From the NCBI RefSeq assembly GCF_027579695.1, contig NC_083589.1, positions 34,124,835 to 34,188,834 on the forward strand: a DNA stretch of 64,000 nucleotides. The letters are read 5' to 3'. Below the pieces are notes generated by a model. It was not told the origin of the DNA and did not search any database. It worked only from the letters and a program-made list of their open reading frames with translations. The translations under genes and the position numbers were made by a program. The first letter of the stretch is position 1; every line of letters starts with the position of its first letter. This document shows positions 33,476 through 44,565 of this stretch, piece by piece. The stretch is from Neoarius graeffei. Taxonomy: Eukaryota > Chordata > Actinopteri > Siluriformes > Ariidae.

Positions 33476-33650
33476 TCATGGCCTCATGGTTAGAGAAACA
33501 GCTTTGCAACCAAAAGGTTGCTGGTTTGATTCCCTGGACCAGCAGGAATGGCTGAAGTGCCCTTGAGCAAGGTGTCTAACCTCCAATTGCTCTGGGTGTG
33601 TTGAAGATCACTCTGGATAAAAGCGTCTGCTAAATGCTATGAATGAAATG
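33476..33650 (+). mobile_element. SINE type C
   Basis: tRNA-like head (cctcatggttagagaaacag, B box ctggtttgattccc), then gcccttgagcaagg and the 3' phrase aagcgtctgctaaatgc. Shares its body with 12896-13029. Confidence 0.75.
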
Positions 33651-33934
33651 TGCAGTGAAGTTGAACATTAGATAGCTGCAGTGAGGGGATGTTGGACACT
33701 AGGTGGCGGTGTAACATAAATATTTATTACCCGAAGCTTCTTAATAGGACACTGTGATTAATTTTTCATTCACAGCAGCAAAAGCACTCAGACACTGTAA
33801 CACTAAACCAAGTGTGAATGTTAAATGTTTCATGTTTTTCAGCTTTACTCTGTTGGCTTTTCCACATAAAGAAGCCAGTACAGTACAGTTAGATTCGTTA
33901 TACACACACGTATAGATATGTTTTTAAAGAAAGA
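33651..33934. other. Unassigned sequence
   Basis: No gene or repeat recognised. Confidence 0.4.
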
Positions 33935-34257
33935 AAGTTCAACTTTATTCATCACACACTTGTGAAATTCCTCTCTGTATTTAACCCATCAGAAGCAGTG
34001 AACACACACATATGTAAGCGATGAGCACACACACATACAGTGGTGCTTGAAAGTTTGTGAACCCTTTAGAATTTTCTATATTTCTGCATAAATATGACCT
34101 AAAACATCATCAGATTTTCACACAAGTCCTAAAAGTAGATAAAGAGAACCCAGTTAAACAAATGAGACAAACATATTATAATTGGTAATTTATTTATTGA
34201 GGAAAATGATCCAATATTACATATCTGTGAGTGGCAAAAGTATGTGAACCTTTGCTT

Positions 34258-35274
34258 TCAGTATCTGGTGTGACCCCCTTGTGCAGCAATAACTGCAACT
34301 AAACATTTACGGTAACTGTTGATCAGTCCTGCACACTGGCTTGGAGGAATTTTAGCCCATTCCTCCGTACAGAACAGCTTCAACTCTGGGATGTTGGTGG
34401 GTTTCCTCACATGAACTGCTCGCTTCAGGTCCTTCCACAACATTTCGATTGGATTAAGGTCAGGACTTTGACTTGGCCATTCCAAAACATTAACTTTATT
34501 CTTCTTTAACCATTCTTTGGTAGAACGACTTGTGTGTTTAGGGTCGTTGTCTTGCTGCATGACCCACCTTCTCTTGAGATTCAGTTCATGGACAGATGTC
34601 CTGACATTTTCCTTTAGAATCCGCTGGCATAATTCAGAATTCATTGTTCCATCAACAATGGCAAGCCATCCTGGCCCAGATGCAGCAAAACAGGCCCAAA
34701 CCATGATACTACCACCACCATGTTTCACAGATGGGATAAGGTTCTTATGCTGGAATGCAGTGTTTTCCTTTCTCCAAACATAACGCTTCTCATTTAAACC
34801 AAAAAGTTCTATTTTGGTCTCATCCGTCCACAAAACATTTTTCCAATAGCCTTCTGGCTTGTCCACATGATCTTTAGCAAACTGCAGACAAGCAGCAATG
34901 TTCTTTTTGGAGAGCAGTGGTTTTCTCCTTGCAACCCTGCCATGCACACCATTATTGTTCAGTGTTCTCCTGATGGTGGACTCATGAACATTAGCCAATG
35001 TGAGAGAGGCCTTCAGTTGCTTAGAAGTTACCCTGGGGTCCTTTGTGACCTCGCCGACTATTACACGCTTTGCTCTTGGAGTGATCTTTGTTGGTCGACC
35101 ACTCCTGGGGAGGGTAACAATGGTCGTGAATTTCCTCCATTTGTACACAATCTGTCTGACTGTGGATTGGTGGAGTCCAAACTCTTTAGAGATGGTTTTG
35201 TAACCTTTTCCAGCCTGATGAGCATCAGCAACGCTTTTTCTGAGGTCCTCAGAAATCTCCTTTGTTCGTGCCAT
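34258..35274 (-). CDS. Tc1-like DD34E transposase, intact
   Basis: TA-specific cut-and-paste transposase. I chose the ATG at 35274 (MARTKEISEDLRKS), giving 338 aa; the frame is open 26 codons further to 35352. The N-terminal part has two helix-turn-helix regions (GYKTISKEFGLHQSTVRQI and TSKQLKASL) joined by a GRPTK AT-hook-like motif. The catalytic residues are D151 in LWTDETKIELFG, D242 in MQQDNDPKH and E277 in NPIEMLW, with 34 residues between the last two. The glycine-rich HGGGSIMVWACF box is intact. There is no stop or frameshift. Mobility is doubtful because a SINE disrupts the terminal repeat upstream of the gene. Confidence 0.94.
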   Translation of the reverse strand: MARTKEISEDLRKSVADAHQAGKGYKTISKEFGLHQSTVRQIVYKWRKFTTIVTLPRSGRPTKITPRAKRVIVGEVTKDPRVTSKQLKASLTLANVHESTIRRTLNNNGVHGRVARRKPLLSKKNIAACLQFAKDHVDKPEGYWKNVLWTDETKIELFGLNEKRYVWRKENTAFQHKNLIPSVKHGGGSIMVWACFAASGPGWLAIVDGTMNSELCQRILKENVRTSVHELNLKRRWVMQQDNDPKHTSRSTKEWLKKNKVNVLEWPSQSPDLNPIEMLWKDLKRAVHVRKPTNIPELKLFCTEEWAKIPPSQCAGLINSYRKCLVAVIAAQGGHTRY

Positions 35275-35589
35275 GATACACTTCCACAAACATGTGTTGT
35301 GAAGATCAGACTTTGATAGATCCCTGTTCTTTAAATAAAACAGGGTGCCCACTCACACCTGATTGTCATCCCATTGATTGAAAACACCTGACTCTAATTT
35401 CACCTTCAAATTAACTGCTAATCCTAGAGGTTCACATACTTTTGCCACTCACAGATATGTAATATTGGATCATTTTCCTCAATAAATAAATGACCAAGTA
35501 TAATATTTTTGTCTCATTTGTTTAACTGGGTTCTCTTTATCTACTTTTAGGATTTGTGTGAAAATCTGATGATGTTTTAGGTCATATTT

Positions 35590-35916
35590 CTCATCTCATC
35601 TCATTATCTCTAGCCGCTTTATCCTTCTACCGGGTCGCAGGCAAGCTGGAGCCTATCCCAGCTGACTATGGGCGAAAGGCGGGGTACACCCTGGACAAGT
35701 CGCCAGGTCATCACAGGGCTGACACATAGACACAGACAACCATTCACACTCACATTCACACCTACGGTCAATTTAGAGTCACCAGTTAACCTAACCTGCA
35801 TGTCTTTGGACTGTGGGGGAAACCGGAGCACCCGGAGGAAACCCACGCGGACACGGGGAGAACATGCAAACTCCGCACAGAAAGGCCCTCGCCGGCCCCG
35901 GGGCTCGAACCCAGGA
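35590..35916 (-). mobile_element. SINE type A, head truncated
   Basis: Tail to core on the minus strand, ending within the B-box region (ctcgaaccca), so about 50 bp of head are missing. The 13-bp TSD ttaggtcatattt is exact at 35577-35589 and 35917-35929. Sits in the right terminal repeat of the Tc1. Confidence 0.94.
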
Positions 35917-36386
35917 TTAGGTCATATTTATGCAGAAATATAGAAAATTCTAAAGGGTTCACAAACTTTCAAGCACCACTGTACCCAGAGCAGTGAGAAG
36001 CCATGTTAACAGTGCCCAGGGAGCAGTTGGGCATCCGGTGCCTCGCTCAAGGGCACCTCAGTCCAAGGCCGTCCCATATTGGAAAGCTAATATGGAACAA
36101 TCTAAATAAGCTATTGGGAAGGGACAACTCTAATTATCTTAGTGATTTACAACTCCAAATACATGGCAAGCTAATTGACAACCTAGACATCATTGTGAAT
36201 GACCTCAACAGATTTTTTATTGAGTCAATACAGGAACTCACAAAACACTTAAAATGCTCACACATTCCTTATAATCCTGTCGATGCAAGTAAACCAGTAT
36301 TTATCATAGAAGAAGTAACTGTCCCAGAGGTAATAAAAATAATATCATCTTTTAAAAGTTCAAAGGCCAAAGACACATTTGGTCTT

Positions 36387-36763
36387 CTCGTCTCATCTCA
36401 TTATCTGTAGCCGCTTTATCCTGTTCTACAGGGTCGCAGGCAAGCTGGAGCCTATCCCAGCTGACTACGGGCGAAAGGCGGGGTACACCCTGGACAAGTC
36501 GCCAGGTCATCACAGGGCTGACACAGACACAGACAACCATTCACACTCACATTCACACCTACGCTCAATTTAGAGTCACCAGTTAACCTAACCTGCATGT
36601 CTTTGGACTGTGGGGGACACCGGAGCACCCGGAGGAAACCCACGCGGACACGAGGAGAACATGCAAACTCCACACAGAAAGGCCCTTGCCGGCCACGGGG
36701 CTCGAACCCAGACCTTCTTGCTGTGAGGCAACAGCGCTAACCACTACACCACCGTGCCGCCCC
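36387..36763 (-). mobile_element. SINE type A, full length, in LINE
   Basis: Complete tail-core-head on the minus strand. The 11-bp TSD catttggtctt is exact at 36376-36386 and 36764-36774 and duplicates LINE codons (TFGL). Confidence 0.95.
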
Positions 36764-37289
36764 CATTTGGTCTTACTAGTGATTTTTTAAAGACCCACAA
36801 GGAGGCGTTTGCTGACCCAATTGCACATCTTGTAAATCTATCCATAAAGCATGGTATAGTACCATCAACGTGGAAGATTGCTAGGGTCACCCCAGTCTTT
36901 AAGTCGGAGGACAAAACTAAATCTGAAAACTACCGACCAGTAAGTATTTTACCCATCATTTCCAAAGTAGCGGAGAGATGGGTTACTACAAAACTGACAG
37001 AACATTTAAATAAAGGTTATGCCACTCTCCATCCAATTCAATTTGGGTTTAGGAAATTCCATTCCACAGAGACAGCTACCTGCTATTTCCTAGAAAACTT
37101 AAAGAGCATGTTGGATCAGGGTGGCTATGTTGTCAGCGTATTTCTTGATTTAAAATGTGCTTTTGACACAATCAATCATGATTTGCTTATTGCAAAATTA
37201 ACATATTTCAACTTCTCAAATAGCGCCCTCTGCTGGATGAAGTCATACTTGTCAGACAGAAAACAGGCAGTTCAAATTGGTGACTCTCA

Positions 37290-37854
37290 CTACGTTCAGA
37301 CTGCAACCTGAAACGACCCATATCCGATTTCTTGTGAAATCAGATTTTTTTGTTAGGCCGTTCACATTACCAATTATATGAGACTTGTATGCGATCTCCA
37401 ATATGAACAGAAAATGACCCAAAAGTGTCCCGCATGCGCAAATTGACACGTAATAAGCACATCTACGTAATATGTAATTCAAGCACCTCACAGTCCCTCC
37501 ATTGGGTGCCCTCAGAGGTTTCTGCAGCATCTCCATGGCCGCCTGCCGAGTTGTCGTCCACCATTGTTGTTGTTTTCCACCAAAGAGGCGGGATTAGCCA
37601 ACGCAGAATAGTGACGTTTGTCTCTTGTTGATGACGTGTAGGTCGCATGAATGCGACCTGTCCGGTCAGACTGCAGTCGCATGTGAAAGTAACGGATATG
37701 CATCGGAATTAGGACCACATATCCAAGCGGCCTGGGTCGCATGTGAAAAAAATCGGATCTGTGTCGTTCAGATTGTCAATAACAAATCGGATACAGGTCG
37801 CATATGGGCAAAAAAATCAGATATGGGTCATTTCAGGGTGCAGTCTGAACGTAG
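37290..37854. mobile_element. 565-bp TIR element in LINE, superfamily unclear
   Basis: Ends ctacgttcagactgca and tgcagtctgaacgtag are perfect inverted repeats, extending imperfectly to about 40 bp (gacccatat, atcagattttttt). The flank is tctca on both sides (37285-37289 and 37855-37859): a 5-bp TSD if the element starts at c, or 3-bp ctc if it starts one base earlier. gtcgcat motifs recur inside. No coding. Confidence 0.85.
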
Positions 37855-38494
37855 TCTCATTGTCTTCATACCTCGCTTGTTCTGCTGGAGTTCCGCAGGG
37901 CTCAATATTGGGTCCTGTTTTATTTAGCTTATATGTCAATGATCTACCTGATGTTTGTAGAAACATAAAAATACAACTATATGCTGATGACACTGTACTA
38001 TACTGTCATGCAAACTCTATGCAAGAAGCTGCTACAAGACTCTCAGGAGCCATGGTGCCGGTGTCCCATTGGCTCCAAAACTGTTGCCTACATCTGAATA
38101 CAAAAAAAAAACTGTATGTATGTTTTTTTCATGACAACCAACAGTGGGGCAGCAACCATCAGTTATGGTAGATGGAGAGATACTTGATGTGGTTGATCAT
38201 TTTAAATATCTTGGGGTAACCTTTGACTCTTCTCTTAATTTTAAGCAACATGTTAAAAAAGTAACACAAAGTTAAAGCTAGTTTATCTAATTTTAAACAC
38301 ATAAGACCTTTCCTACCCATGGAGGCTGCAAAGACCTATATGCATGCAATGATATTTACTCACATTTCCTACTGTTACACTACATGGTCACACACATCAG
38401 AGAACATTTTAAAACCAATTAAGTCTCTCTTCAAGAGAACACTTAAAGTTCTTGATAAAAAGCCCATATATCACCACTACTGTAACATTGTTAA

Positions 38495-39703
38495 AGGACC
38501 CATGGCATGGTGGTTTGTTGATGCTTTAAACGGGCTCGTGGAGGTTTCCGGATGTTATATCCGCAGCCTTTCTCGAAATGAACCCTCGGCACGTAGATAT
38601 AGCCTCCTGGGAGAAAGCCCCATTTCAGCCCTTTTCCCAGTGCGTCGTTTTGCTAATGAGAAGCATGGAGACGGGGAAGGGTAGAGGGTGGGGGCGTTCT
38701 CCCTCGGACTCCTTTCATAAACTCAACGTGACACAGAGAACAGAGAGTGAGAGTGTTCGGAGTGGTAGTTTACGAACGTATAATACCCTAGGCTTGAACA
38801 CGCACTCCATAACCAAAGAGGATAGAAGCAGCAACTACAGCAACATATCGCTTATCCAACAGAAGACATGCATTGCGGAGCAATAGTCAAACATAAGCTC
38901 ATAAGTTACAGTCAATTTCCAGACTAAACTCAGTTTAACAGAGCATGCTGCATGCTCTTTAGTTTTGTAGCGCAGAGTACCTGGCTAACTGCAGGAAGCG
39001 GTTAGCTGCACAGCTAATGTAGCCATTGCAAGGCTAACGCACCGATTTTAAAACACGGCAAAACGACTTAACAGTTATACACTTACTTGTTCGGTGTTTG
39101 TGGCTGATGCGGCAGGGATGCTTGGTACGGACCCAGGCTTCAGTGACAGTTGATGCGCAAAACCTGCCCTGTACTGTCCCAAGTTGTGGAAACATTCATC
39201 AGGAAAATGCTTCCGACAAACATACACCGTCTTAGGTAGACTCGACAGCGTATTATTAAAGTAAATAAAATTAAGCCACTGCGTCTTCAGGGGCTCTCCC
39301 GTCGGCAGTAAAAACAGACTCCTTTCTGTGTTGTCACATCCATGTACAGCGCAATTTCCATGTTTCGCTCACTTAGGTGGTGCCATGTTGTTGTGTCCTC
39401 TATGGTCTCCTCACTACAAAATTGAAGTGACGTATCTATGGTGGCAACTTTTGAGCTGGGCGGGCAATCCATACAGTGGGTGGGAATCCAGAGGGGGGAT
39501 CATCTCCCTTGCTGACGTAGTAAAGGGAAGAGCCTATCAACGCGCCATTTTGACGCGCCATTCTCAAATGTTGACAAAGGGTGGGCATAGTTTGGTTTAC
39601 ACATTATGACATTTCTAGCCACTGGGGTGACTTAAGAAGGTCAGAGGAACTCATTTTAACGTTAAAAAACCTCAGAAAGTGAAAATTTCATGCCATGGGA
39701 CCT
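38495..39703. mobile_element. TTAA-target TIR element in LINE (Kolobok- or piggyBac-type)
   Basis: Ends aggacccatggcatg and catgccatgggacct are inverted, flanked by TTAA (38491-38494 and 39704-39707). Excision restores the LINE codons NIVKKYQILDF, which proves the edges. The interior is CpG-rich and has no intact gene. The start AG and TTAA fit Kolobok better than piggyBac (CCC start). Confidence 0.85.
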
Positions 39704-40293
39704 TTAAGAAATACCAAATATTGGACTTTGATAGCTACCAGTTGTTTTTAGAAGTCTGTCTTATTTTTAAGGTTTTGAATGGACTAGCCTCTCCACCATT
39801 ACAGGATTTCATAAAGAAAAAATCTTCACGAGTAAATACAAGAGCACTGACAAAAGGGGACTGTGAAGTGAAATGGCGTAGAACTAAATTCAGCCAAATG
39901 GTGGTGTCCATTAGAGGAACGCAGTCCTGGAATACACTGCCAGTTCATATCAGACTGTGTGACAACAGCAACACCTTCAAAATGACCCTTAAACAGTGGC
40001 TGAAAATAAGCCAGACCTGCTCCCATTAATTATCTTATTTCCAGGTGTATATTGTGAACTTGGTTTTACTTTCTGTACTTTTATATGTATTTTGTGTTTG
40101 TGATGTATGAGTATAATGTCTGCATGTTTTGTGATGTTGTATTGTTTGTTTTATTGTTGTTTGGTTTATGATACCTTCCTTAGGACAACGGATGAAATTT
40201 AGCGACTATGCTAACTCCGGCATATTTATATTGATGTTTTTTACTGATGCACTGATTAATGTGCAAATGTCCTAATCAAATAAATGGAATGAA

Positions 40294-40475
40294 ATTAACC
40301 TAACCTGCATGTCTTTGGACTGTGGGGGAAACCGGAGCACCCGGAGGAAACCCACACGGACACGGGGAGAACATGCAAACTCCACACAGAAAGGCCCCTG
40401 TCGGCCGCTGGGCTCGAACCCAGAACCTTCTTGCTGTGAGGCGACTGTGTTAACCACTACACCACCGTGCCACCC
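40294..40475 (-). mobile_element. SINE head-and-core fragment joined to LINE 3' end
   Basis: Only core and head are present, minus strand, starting ttaacctaacctgcatgtc directly after the LINE end aatggaatgaaa. Both tail types are missing and no TSD is obvious. Confidence 0.85.
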
Positions 40476-40513
40476 TCAATGTTTTAATGTTCATTTGAAG
40501 TAATGTAGTACTT

Positions 40514-40887
40514 CATCTCATCTCATTATCTGTAGCCGCTTTATCCTTCTACAGGGTCGCAGGCAAGCTGGAGCCTATCCCAGCTGACTACGGGCGAGAG
40601 GCGGGGTACACCCTGGACAAGTCGCCAGGTCATCACAGGGCTGACACATAGACACAGACAACCATTCACACTCACATTCACACCTACGGTCAATTTAGAG
40701 TCACCAGTTAACCTAACCTGCATGTCTTTGGACTGTGGGGGAAACCGGAGCACCCAGAGGAAACCCACGCGGACACGGGGAGAACATGCAAACTCCGCAC
40801 AGAAAGGCCCTCGCCGGCCACGGGGCTCGAGCCCGGACCTTCTTGCTGTGAGGTGACAGCGCTAACCACTACACCACCGTACTGCCC
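40514..40887 (-). mobile_element. SINE type A, full length
   Basis: The 13-bp TSD taatgtagtactt is exact at 40501-40513 and 40888-40900. Very close to the consensus, so probably young. Confidence 0.95.
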
Positions 40888-40900
40888 TAATGTAGTACTT

Positions 40901-41467
40901 AATAATACTTTAACTTAATACTACTGATTTTTAGTTATTTTAAAACAGTTAATCTCTTAAAGACTCTTTGATTAATTAATTTGTTTTGCTTTAAGCAGCA
41001 CTTCATGTGTAAAAATATCATCATCATCAACAACTATTATTATTATTATTATTATGATTAATCATGAGGATAATGAGTAATAAAATGATAATTTTGCTGT
41101 TGTTAAGAACAGTCGTATTACATCAGAAGAAGCTAATTTGACACAAAAAGCATCAGACAAATATTGAAACTAATATTTCAAGAGCTCAGATCGGATCTTC
41201 AGCTGGTCGGTGAAGTTCATAGTTGCAGTTTATTAAAGCTTCTGCAGTCATTTTGGCCTCAGTTGAATGGCTGGGATGCCATGGCAAATTTATCTTAGTC
41301 AACAACATTAAGAAGTTTAATTTATATAGTGCTTTTCACCAACCCAAGGATGCTTTACAGAGTAACAACACTCCCAAAAGCCAAAACAGAAAGACAACCA
41401 AATGAAGACATAACAGATAAAAGACACAGAAAAGGAAATAGCCAATCCACTCATACCCTTTTTACAA
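40901..41467. other. Unassigned sequence with a small (TTA)n tract
   Basis: TTA units at about 41034-41054. From about 41310 the phrase tttaatttatatagtgcttt is the start of a common teleost repeat (related to 59012). No gene. Confidence 0.5.
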
Positions 41468-41870
41468 CCAACAGGGAACGGGTTCCGTTCCGATTCATGC
41501 GCCAAATTTTGAACCGTTCAGAGCATTTCGACCAAAAATAAATTGGTTCAGATCCTTTAAAGCCATTTCCCAGCTGGAAACAAAATATAGCTGGTGTTCC
41601 CAACGAGAACTGTGATAACATCAGTGGGTGTTTCATGAGTTTGGAGAGGACTGAAAACAAATAACATAAAATAATAGAACAAACGCTCACAGGTGATCAG
41701 TGTGTTCCACTATTTTGCTACTACTGTTTACTCCTGTTCTGAATTGTGCAACTGTCCTTGATTACAACAGTTCTGCTCAAAACTGGTGAGAATGTGGGCA
41801 GGTTCACCAGCTGGCATCAAGGGTCAAGGTATCCTAAACAGACCCGGTTCAAGAACCTGTTCCCTGTTGG
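41468..41870. mobile_element. TIR element (ccaacagggaacggg ends)
   Basis: Left ccaacagggaacgggttc and right gaacctgttccctgttgg pair with one mismatch. Internal ggttcc/ggaacc-like motifs are repeated. No TSD was established. Confidence 0.65.
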
Positions 41871-42078
41871 TCGAAAAGGAGTGTCACTGGTGTTTGTGGG
41901 GTGAAAGGAAACTGAAGAATGCAGATGAAACCCACATGGACATGCAACACTGCACCACTGTACCATCGACTGGGTCTCCAAGTTTTATTGCTGCGGTCAT
42001 ACTCTGTTTTGGTTTCGTAAGTTCCTGCAAGACATAAGAGTAATGATTGAAGAATTTGAATTTTAAATATTTCATAAG

Positions 42079-42451
42079 GGCGGCACGGTGGTGTAGTGGT
42101 TAGCGCTGTCGCCTCACAGCAAGAAGGTCCGGGTTCGAGGCCTGTGGCTGATGGGGGCCTTTCTGTGTGGAGTTTGCATGTTCTCCCCGTGTCCGCGTGG
42201 GTTTCCTCCGGGTGCTCCGGTTTCCCCCACAGTCCAAAGACATGCAGGTTAGGTTAACTGGTGACTCTAAATTGAGCGTAGGTGTGAATGTGAGTGTGAA
42301 TGGTTGTCTGTGTCTATGTGTCAGCCCTGTGATGACCTGGCGACTTGTCCAGGGTGTACCCCGCCTTTCGCCCGTAGTCAGCTGGGCTAGGCTCCAGCTT
42401 GCCTGCAACCCTGTAGGACAGGATAAAGCGGCTACAGATAATGAGATGAGA
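42079..42451 (+). mobile_element. SINE type A, full length
   Basis: Head to gatgagatga tail. The TSD is unclear (atattt near both ends). Confidence 0.9.
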
Positions 42452-43217
42452 TATTAGTGACATATTTATGGACTAAGAATAAAACAACTAGTTGATTTTC
42501 ATCAAGTGTCAGCTTTATTTTCAGCTTCAGCCATTCAATTACAATACATGACTATCCAGATCTAACTTGGGGACCGGGACGTGTTACATGCTTGGTGCGT
42601 AAGCGCCTCTTAACACGGATGGCACTTACCGCGAACACAGCATAATGAAGGAGGTAAACCTTCGCATGATCAGTGACAATCTCCACACAGAACGACTCGG
42701 GCAGCTACGCACTAGGTGCTTACGTGGACGGAGAATGGAGTCTGTCCGATTGTAAACATTAACATGGCGGTGCGCTGTCACCACAGCATAGGGATAATGA
42801 GATAATTAAACAAAAGAGCACCTTTTCAAGATTGACAAGTCTTTTTATTTGTGTAGCGGCAACTTTTACAGGCGTGTCAGCAATATTGTGGGCGTAACGG
42901 TAAGGAAACATTGCGTATTGGCCCGATACGCTGAAAAGCCCTACAGTAGTTAGAACCCTGAGTCGTGTTAAGCCCTATTTGGATTGGATTAGTTTGTCAG
43001 GGAGACGCCTGTAATAAATTGCTTCAGTGATAAAACTCTTGCATCTGGACAGCAATAAAATGGCTACAGGAGGAGTGAGTTTCTACTACGTTATATTTTC
43101 TGTGAACTCGGATGTTTTTGTCATACGGTCACATGATCATGATCGTGACATCCAAGCGGTTAAAGAGGCACTGGTTCCAAAACATTCTGAAAATACAGTA
43201 AAGACAATCGTCACTAA
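42452..43217. other. Unassigned sequence
   Basis: No recognised gene. A 54-codon plus frame from about 43060 (MATGGVSFYYVIF) runs to the MITE at 43218; no family is recognised and it is not called as a gene. Confidence 0.35.
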
Positions 43218-43510
43218 AGCCTAGGTCACAACCGGACGTACGATTTTTTGGCCGTGCGATTTTTGGCGTTTCCCAAATCGCTGCGTTTTTTTTTTGTTCG
43301 TGGAGAAAGACGCACGTTGGCCGTAAGTTTGTCTTGCAACCTGAAAAAAACGTAAGCGCCCATAGAGTTTGTTTGACATGACAAAGAACCTCTGCGGCCA
43401 GTCTACGGCTCGAAAATCAGCACGTCACACGCGCGCCCTCTGTGCGTTTCTTGCGTTTTTTGCACGTAGACCGGCCGTAGGAGCACGTACGGCCGGTTGT
43501 GACCGAGGCT
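43218..43510 (+). mobile_element. PIF/Harbinger-type MITE, copy 1 (293 bp)
   Basis: Ends agcctaggtcacaaccgg and ccggttgtgaccgaggct are inverted, with subterminal cgtacg motifs. Flanks are TAA and TTA, so one TSD base has probably changed. The inverted copy at 63367-63646 has an exact TTA pair. Confidence 0.82.
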
Positions 43511-43608
43511 TTAGTGTATCAGAAGCACTTCGTTTTGTGACTGGGAAGTGTTTAATATCGACAGTATGGTCACTCATGCATGCATTACAAGACTGATTAG
43601 AGCAAGTC

Positions 43609-43986
43609 CATCCATCCATCCATTATCTGTAGCTGCTTTATCCTGTTCTGCAGGGTCGCAGGCAAGCTGGAGCCTATCCCAGCTGACTACGGGCGAAAGG
43701 CGGGGTACACCCTGGACAAGTCGCCAGGTCATCACAGGGCTGACACATAGACACAGACAACCATTCACACTCACATTCACACCTACGCTCAATTTAGAGT
43801 CACCAGTTAACCTAACCTGCATGTCTTTGGACTGTGGGGGAAACCGGAGCACCCGGAGGAAACCCACGCGGACACGGGGAGAACATGCAAACTCCACACA
43901 GAAAGGCCCTCGCCGGCCACGGGGCTCGAACCCGGACCTTCTTGCTGTGAGGCGACAGCGCTAACCACTACACCACCGTGCCGCCC
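43609..43986 (-). mobile_element. SINE type A, full length
   Basis: The 13-bp TSD attagagcaagtc is exact at 43596-43608 and 43987-43999. The tail ends in ccat repeats on this strand. Confidence 0.95.
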
Positions 43987-43999
43987 ATTAGAGCAAGTC

Positions 44000-44565
44000 A
44001 ATAATTTTTTTTCATGGAAAATCACTGACATGTATCCGGACTCACTCACCCACACTGGCATTTGTTTGTCAGGACCACAGGAACAGGATCACCAGGTCAG
44101 GTCAGACAGGTGATCATGCTGTTTGTTATCTGGATTGTCACAGTGCACGGACAGAAAACATCACCGTCCCGTTCAGGTTGCCATAATTATGGTTCTGGAT
44201 GATGAGCAAAATACTGCAGTTTCACCAGAAGTAAGATGACTCAAGAATCAGGAGACTGAAAGCCAGATTATCTAAATAAAGAGATGGTTTACTTTGCGCA
44301 AAGACAACTTGGGCACTCTGTAATCTTTGTCTCAAAAGAGTTGGAGACAGCTGGCTTATATACCGGTGTTATTGTGATGTGTATGAGCAAAGAACACTCA
44401 CTCAGCATAGCTCAAGGCCAAGACAAAGAAAAATATGAGCAAGGACAAAAAGGAAACAGATATGTGTACATTATGAGTGAACAAAGAGCAGACATATATG
44501 CATTATGAGTGAACTCATAATGAAGACCCTTACCAAAATCACAGTCCATTGAATTGATCTTACAC
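44000..44565. other. Unassigned sequence
   Basis: No gene or repeat recognised. Confidence 0.4.

Larger units (their letters stand above)
34038..35981 (-). mobile_element. Tc1-like transposon with intact transposase, hit by a SINE
   Basis: Ends cagtggtgcttgaaagtttg and the inverted caaactttcaagcaccactg are perfect 20-bp repeats, with TA on both sides (34036-34037 and 35982-35983). The terminal repeats are long (over 150 bp), with a second inner copy of the cacatacttttgcc-type motif. A SINE lies in the right terminal repeat. Without it the element is about 1.6 kb, a normal Tc1 length. Confidence 0.95.
33935..36072 (-). mobile_element. SINE type B tail, split by a Tc1
   Basis: Left part 33935-34037 (ttcaactttattcatca, aacccatcagaagcagtgaa) and right part 35982-36072 (cccagagcagtgagaag, ctcaagggcacctcag) together give the tail of the type B SINE at 49515-49893, inverted. 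The Tc1 inserted at a TA inside it. The tRNA-like head is missing. Confidence 0.8.
36090..40029 (+). pseudogene. LINE reverse transcriptase ORF (broken)
   Basis: Segments in order: 36090-36386 (pre-RT region, IISSFKSSKAKDTFGL); 36775-37289 (WKIARVTPVFKSEDK, NYRPVSILPIISK, IQFGFRKFHST, and FLDLKCAFDTINHD with the first catalytic aspartate); 37860-38170 (AGVPQGSILGPVLF, and the active-site YADD at 37980-37991); 38171-38490 (FKYLGVTFDSSLNF and the thumb region); 39710-40029 (C-terminal region, LPVHIRLCDN). The motifs fit L2/CR1-type enzymes, which copy LINE RNA at a nicked target. Single-base frameshifts at about 37860 and 38100 and a stop near 38170, besides the insertions, make it inactive. 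Confidence 0.88.
36073..40290 (+). mobile_element. L2/CR1-type LINE, 5'-truncated, with three insertions
   Basis: Removing a SINE (36387-36763), a 565-bp TIR element (37290-37854) and a 1.2-kb TTAA element (38495-39703) joins one reverse-transcriptase reading frame from about 36090 to 40029, followed by a 3' UTR ending in aatcaaataaatgg at about 40283. The endonuclease part is missing. The 5' side abuts the type B SINE tail. Confidence 0.88.

Noticed and set aside
34517..35316. Plus-strand frames opposite the Tc1 transposase
   Set aside because: Antisense shadows of an intact minus-strand gene.
41468..41870. hAT assignment for the cagggaac-ended element
   Set aside because: The start resembles hAT, but the 8 bp on each side (acaaccaa and ttggtcga) do not match, so the superfamily was left open.
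43060..43224. Frame MATGGVSFYYVIF... as a host exon
   Set aside because: Runs into a MITE, has no splice site at its end and no recognised family.
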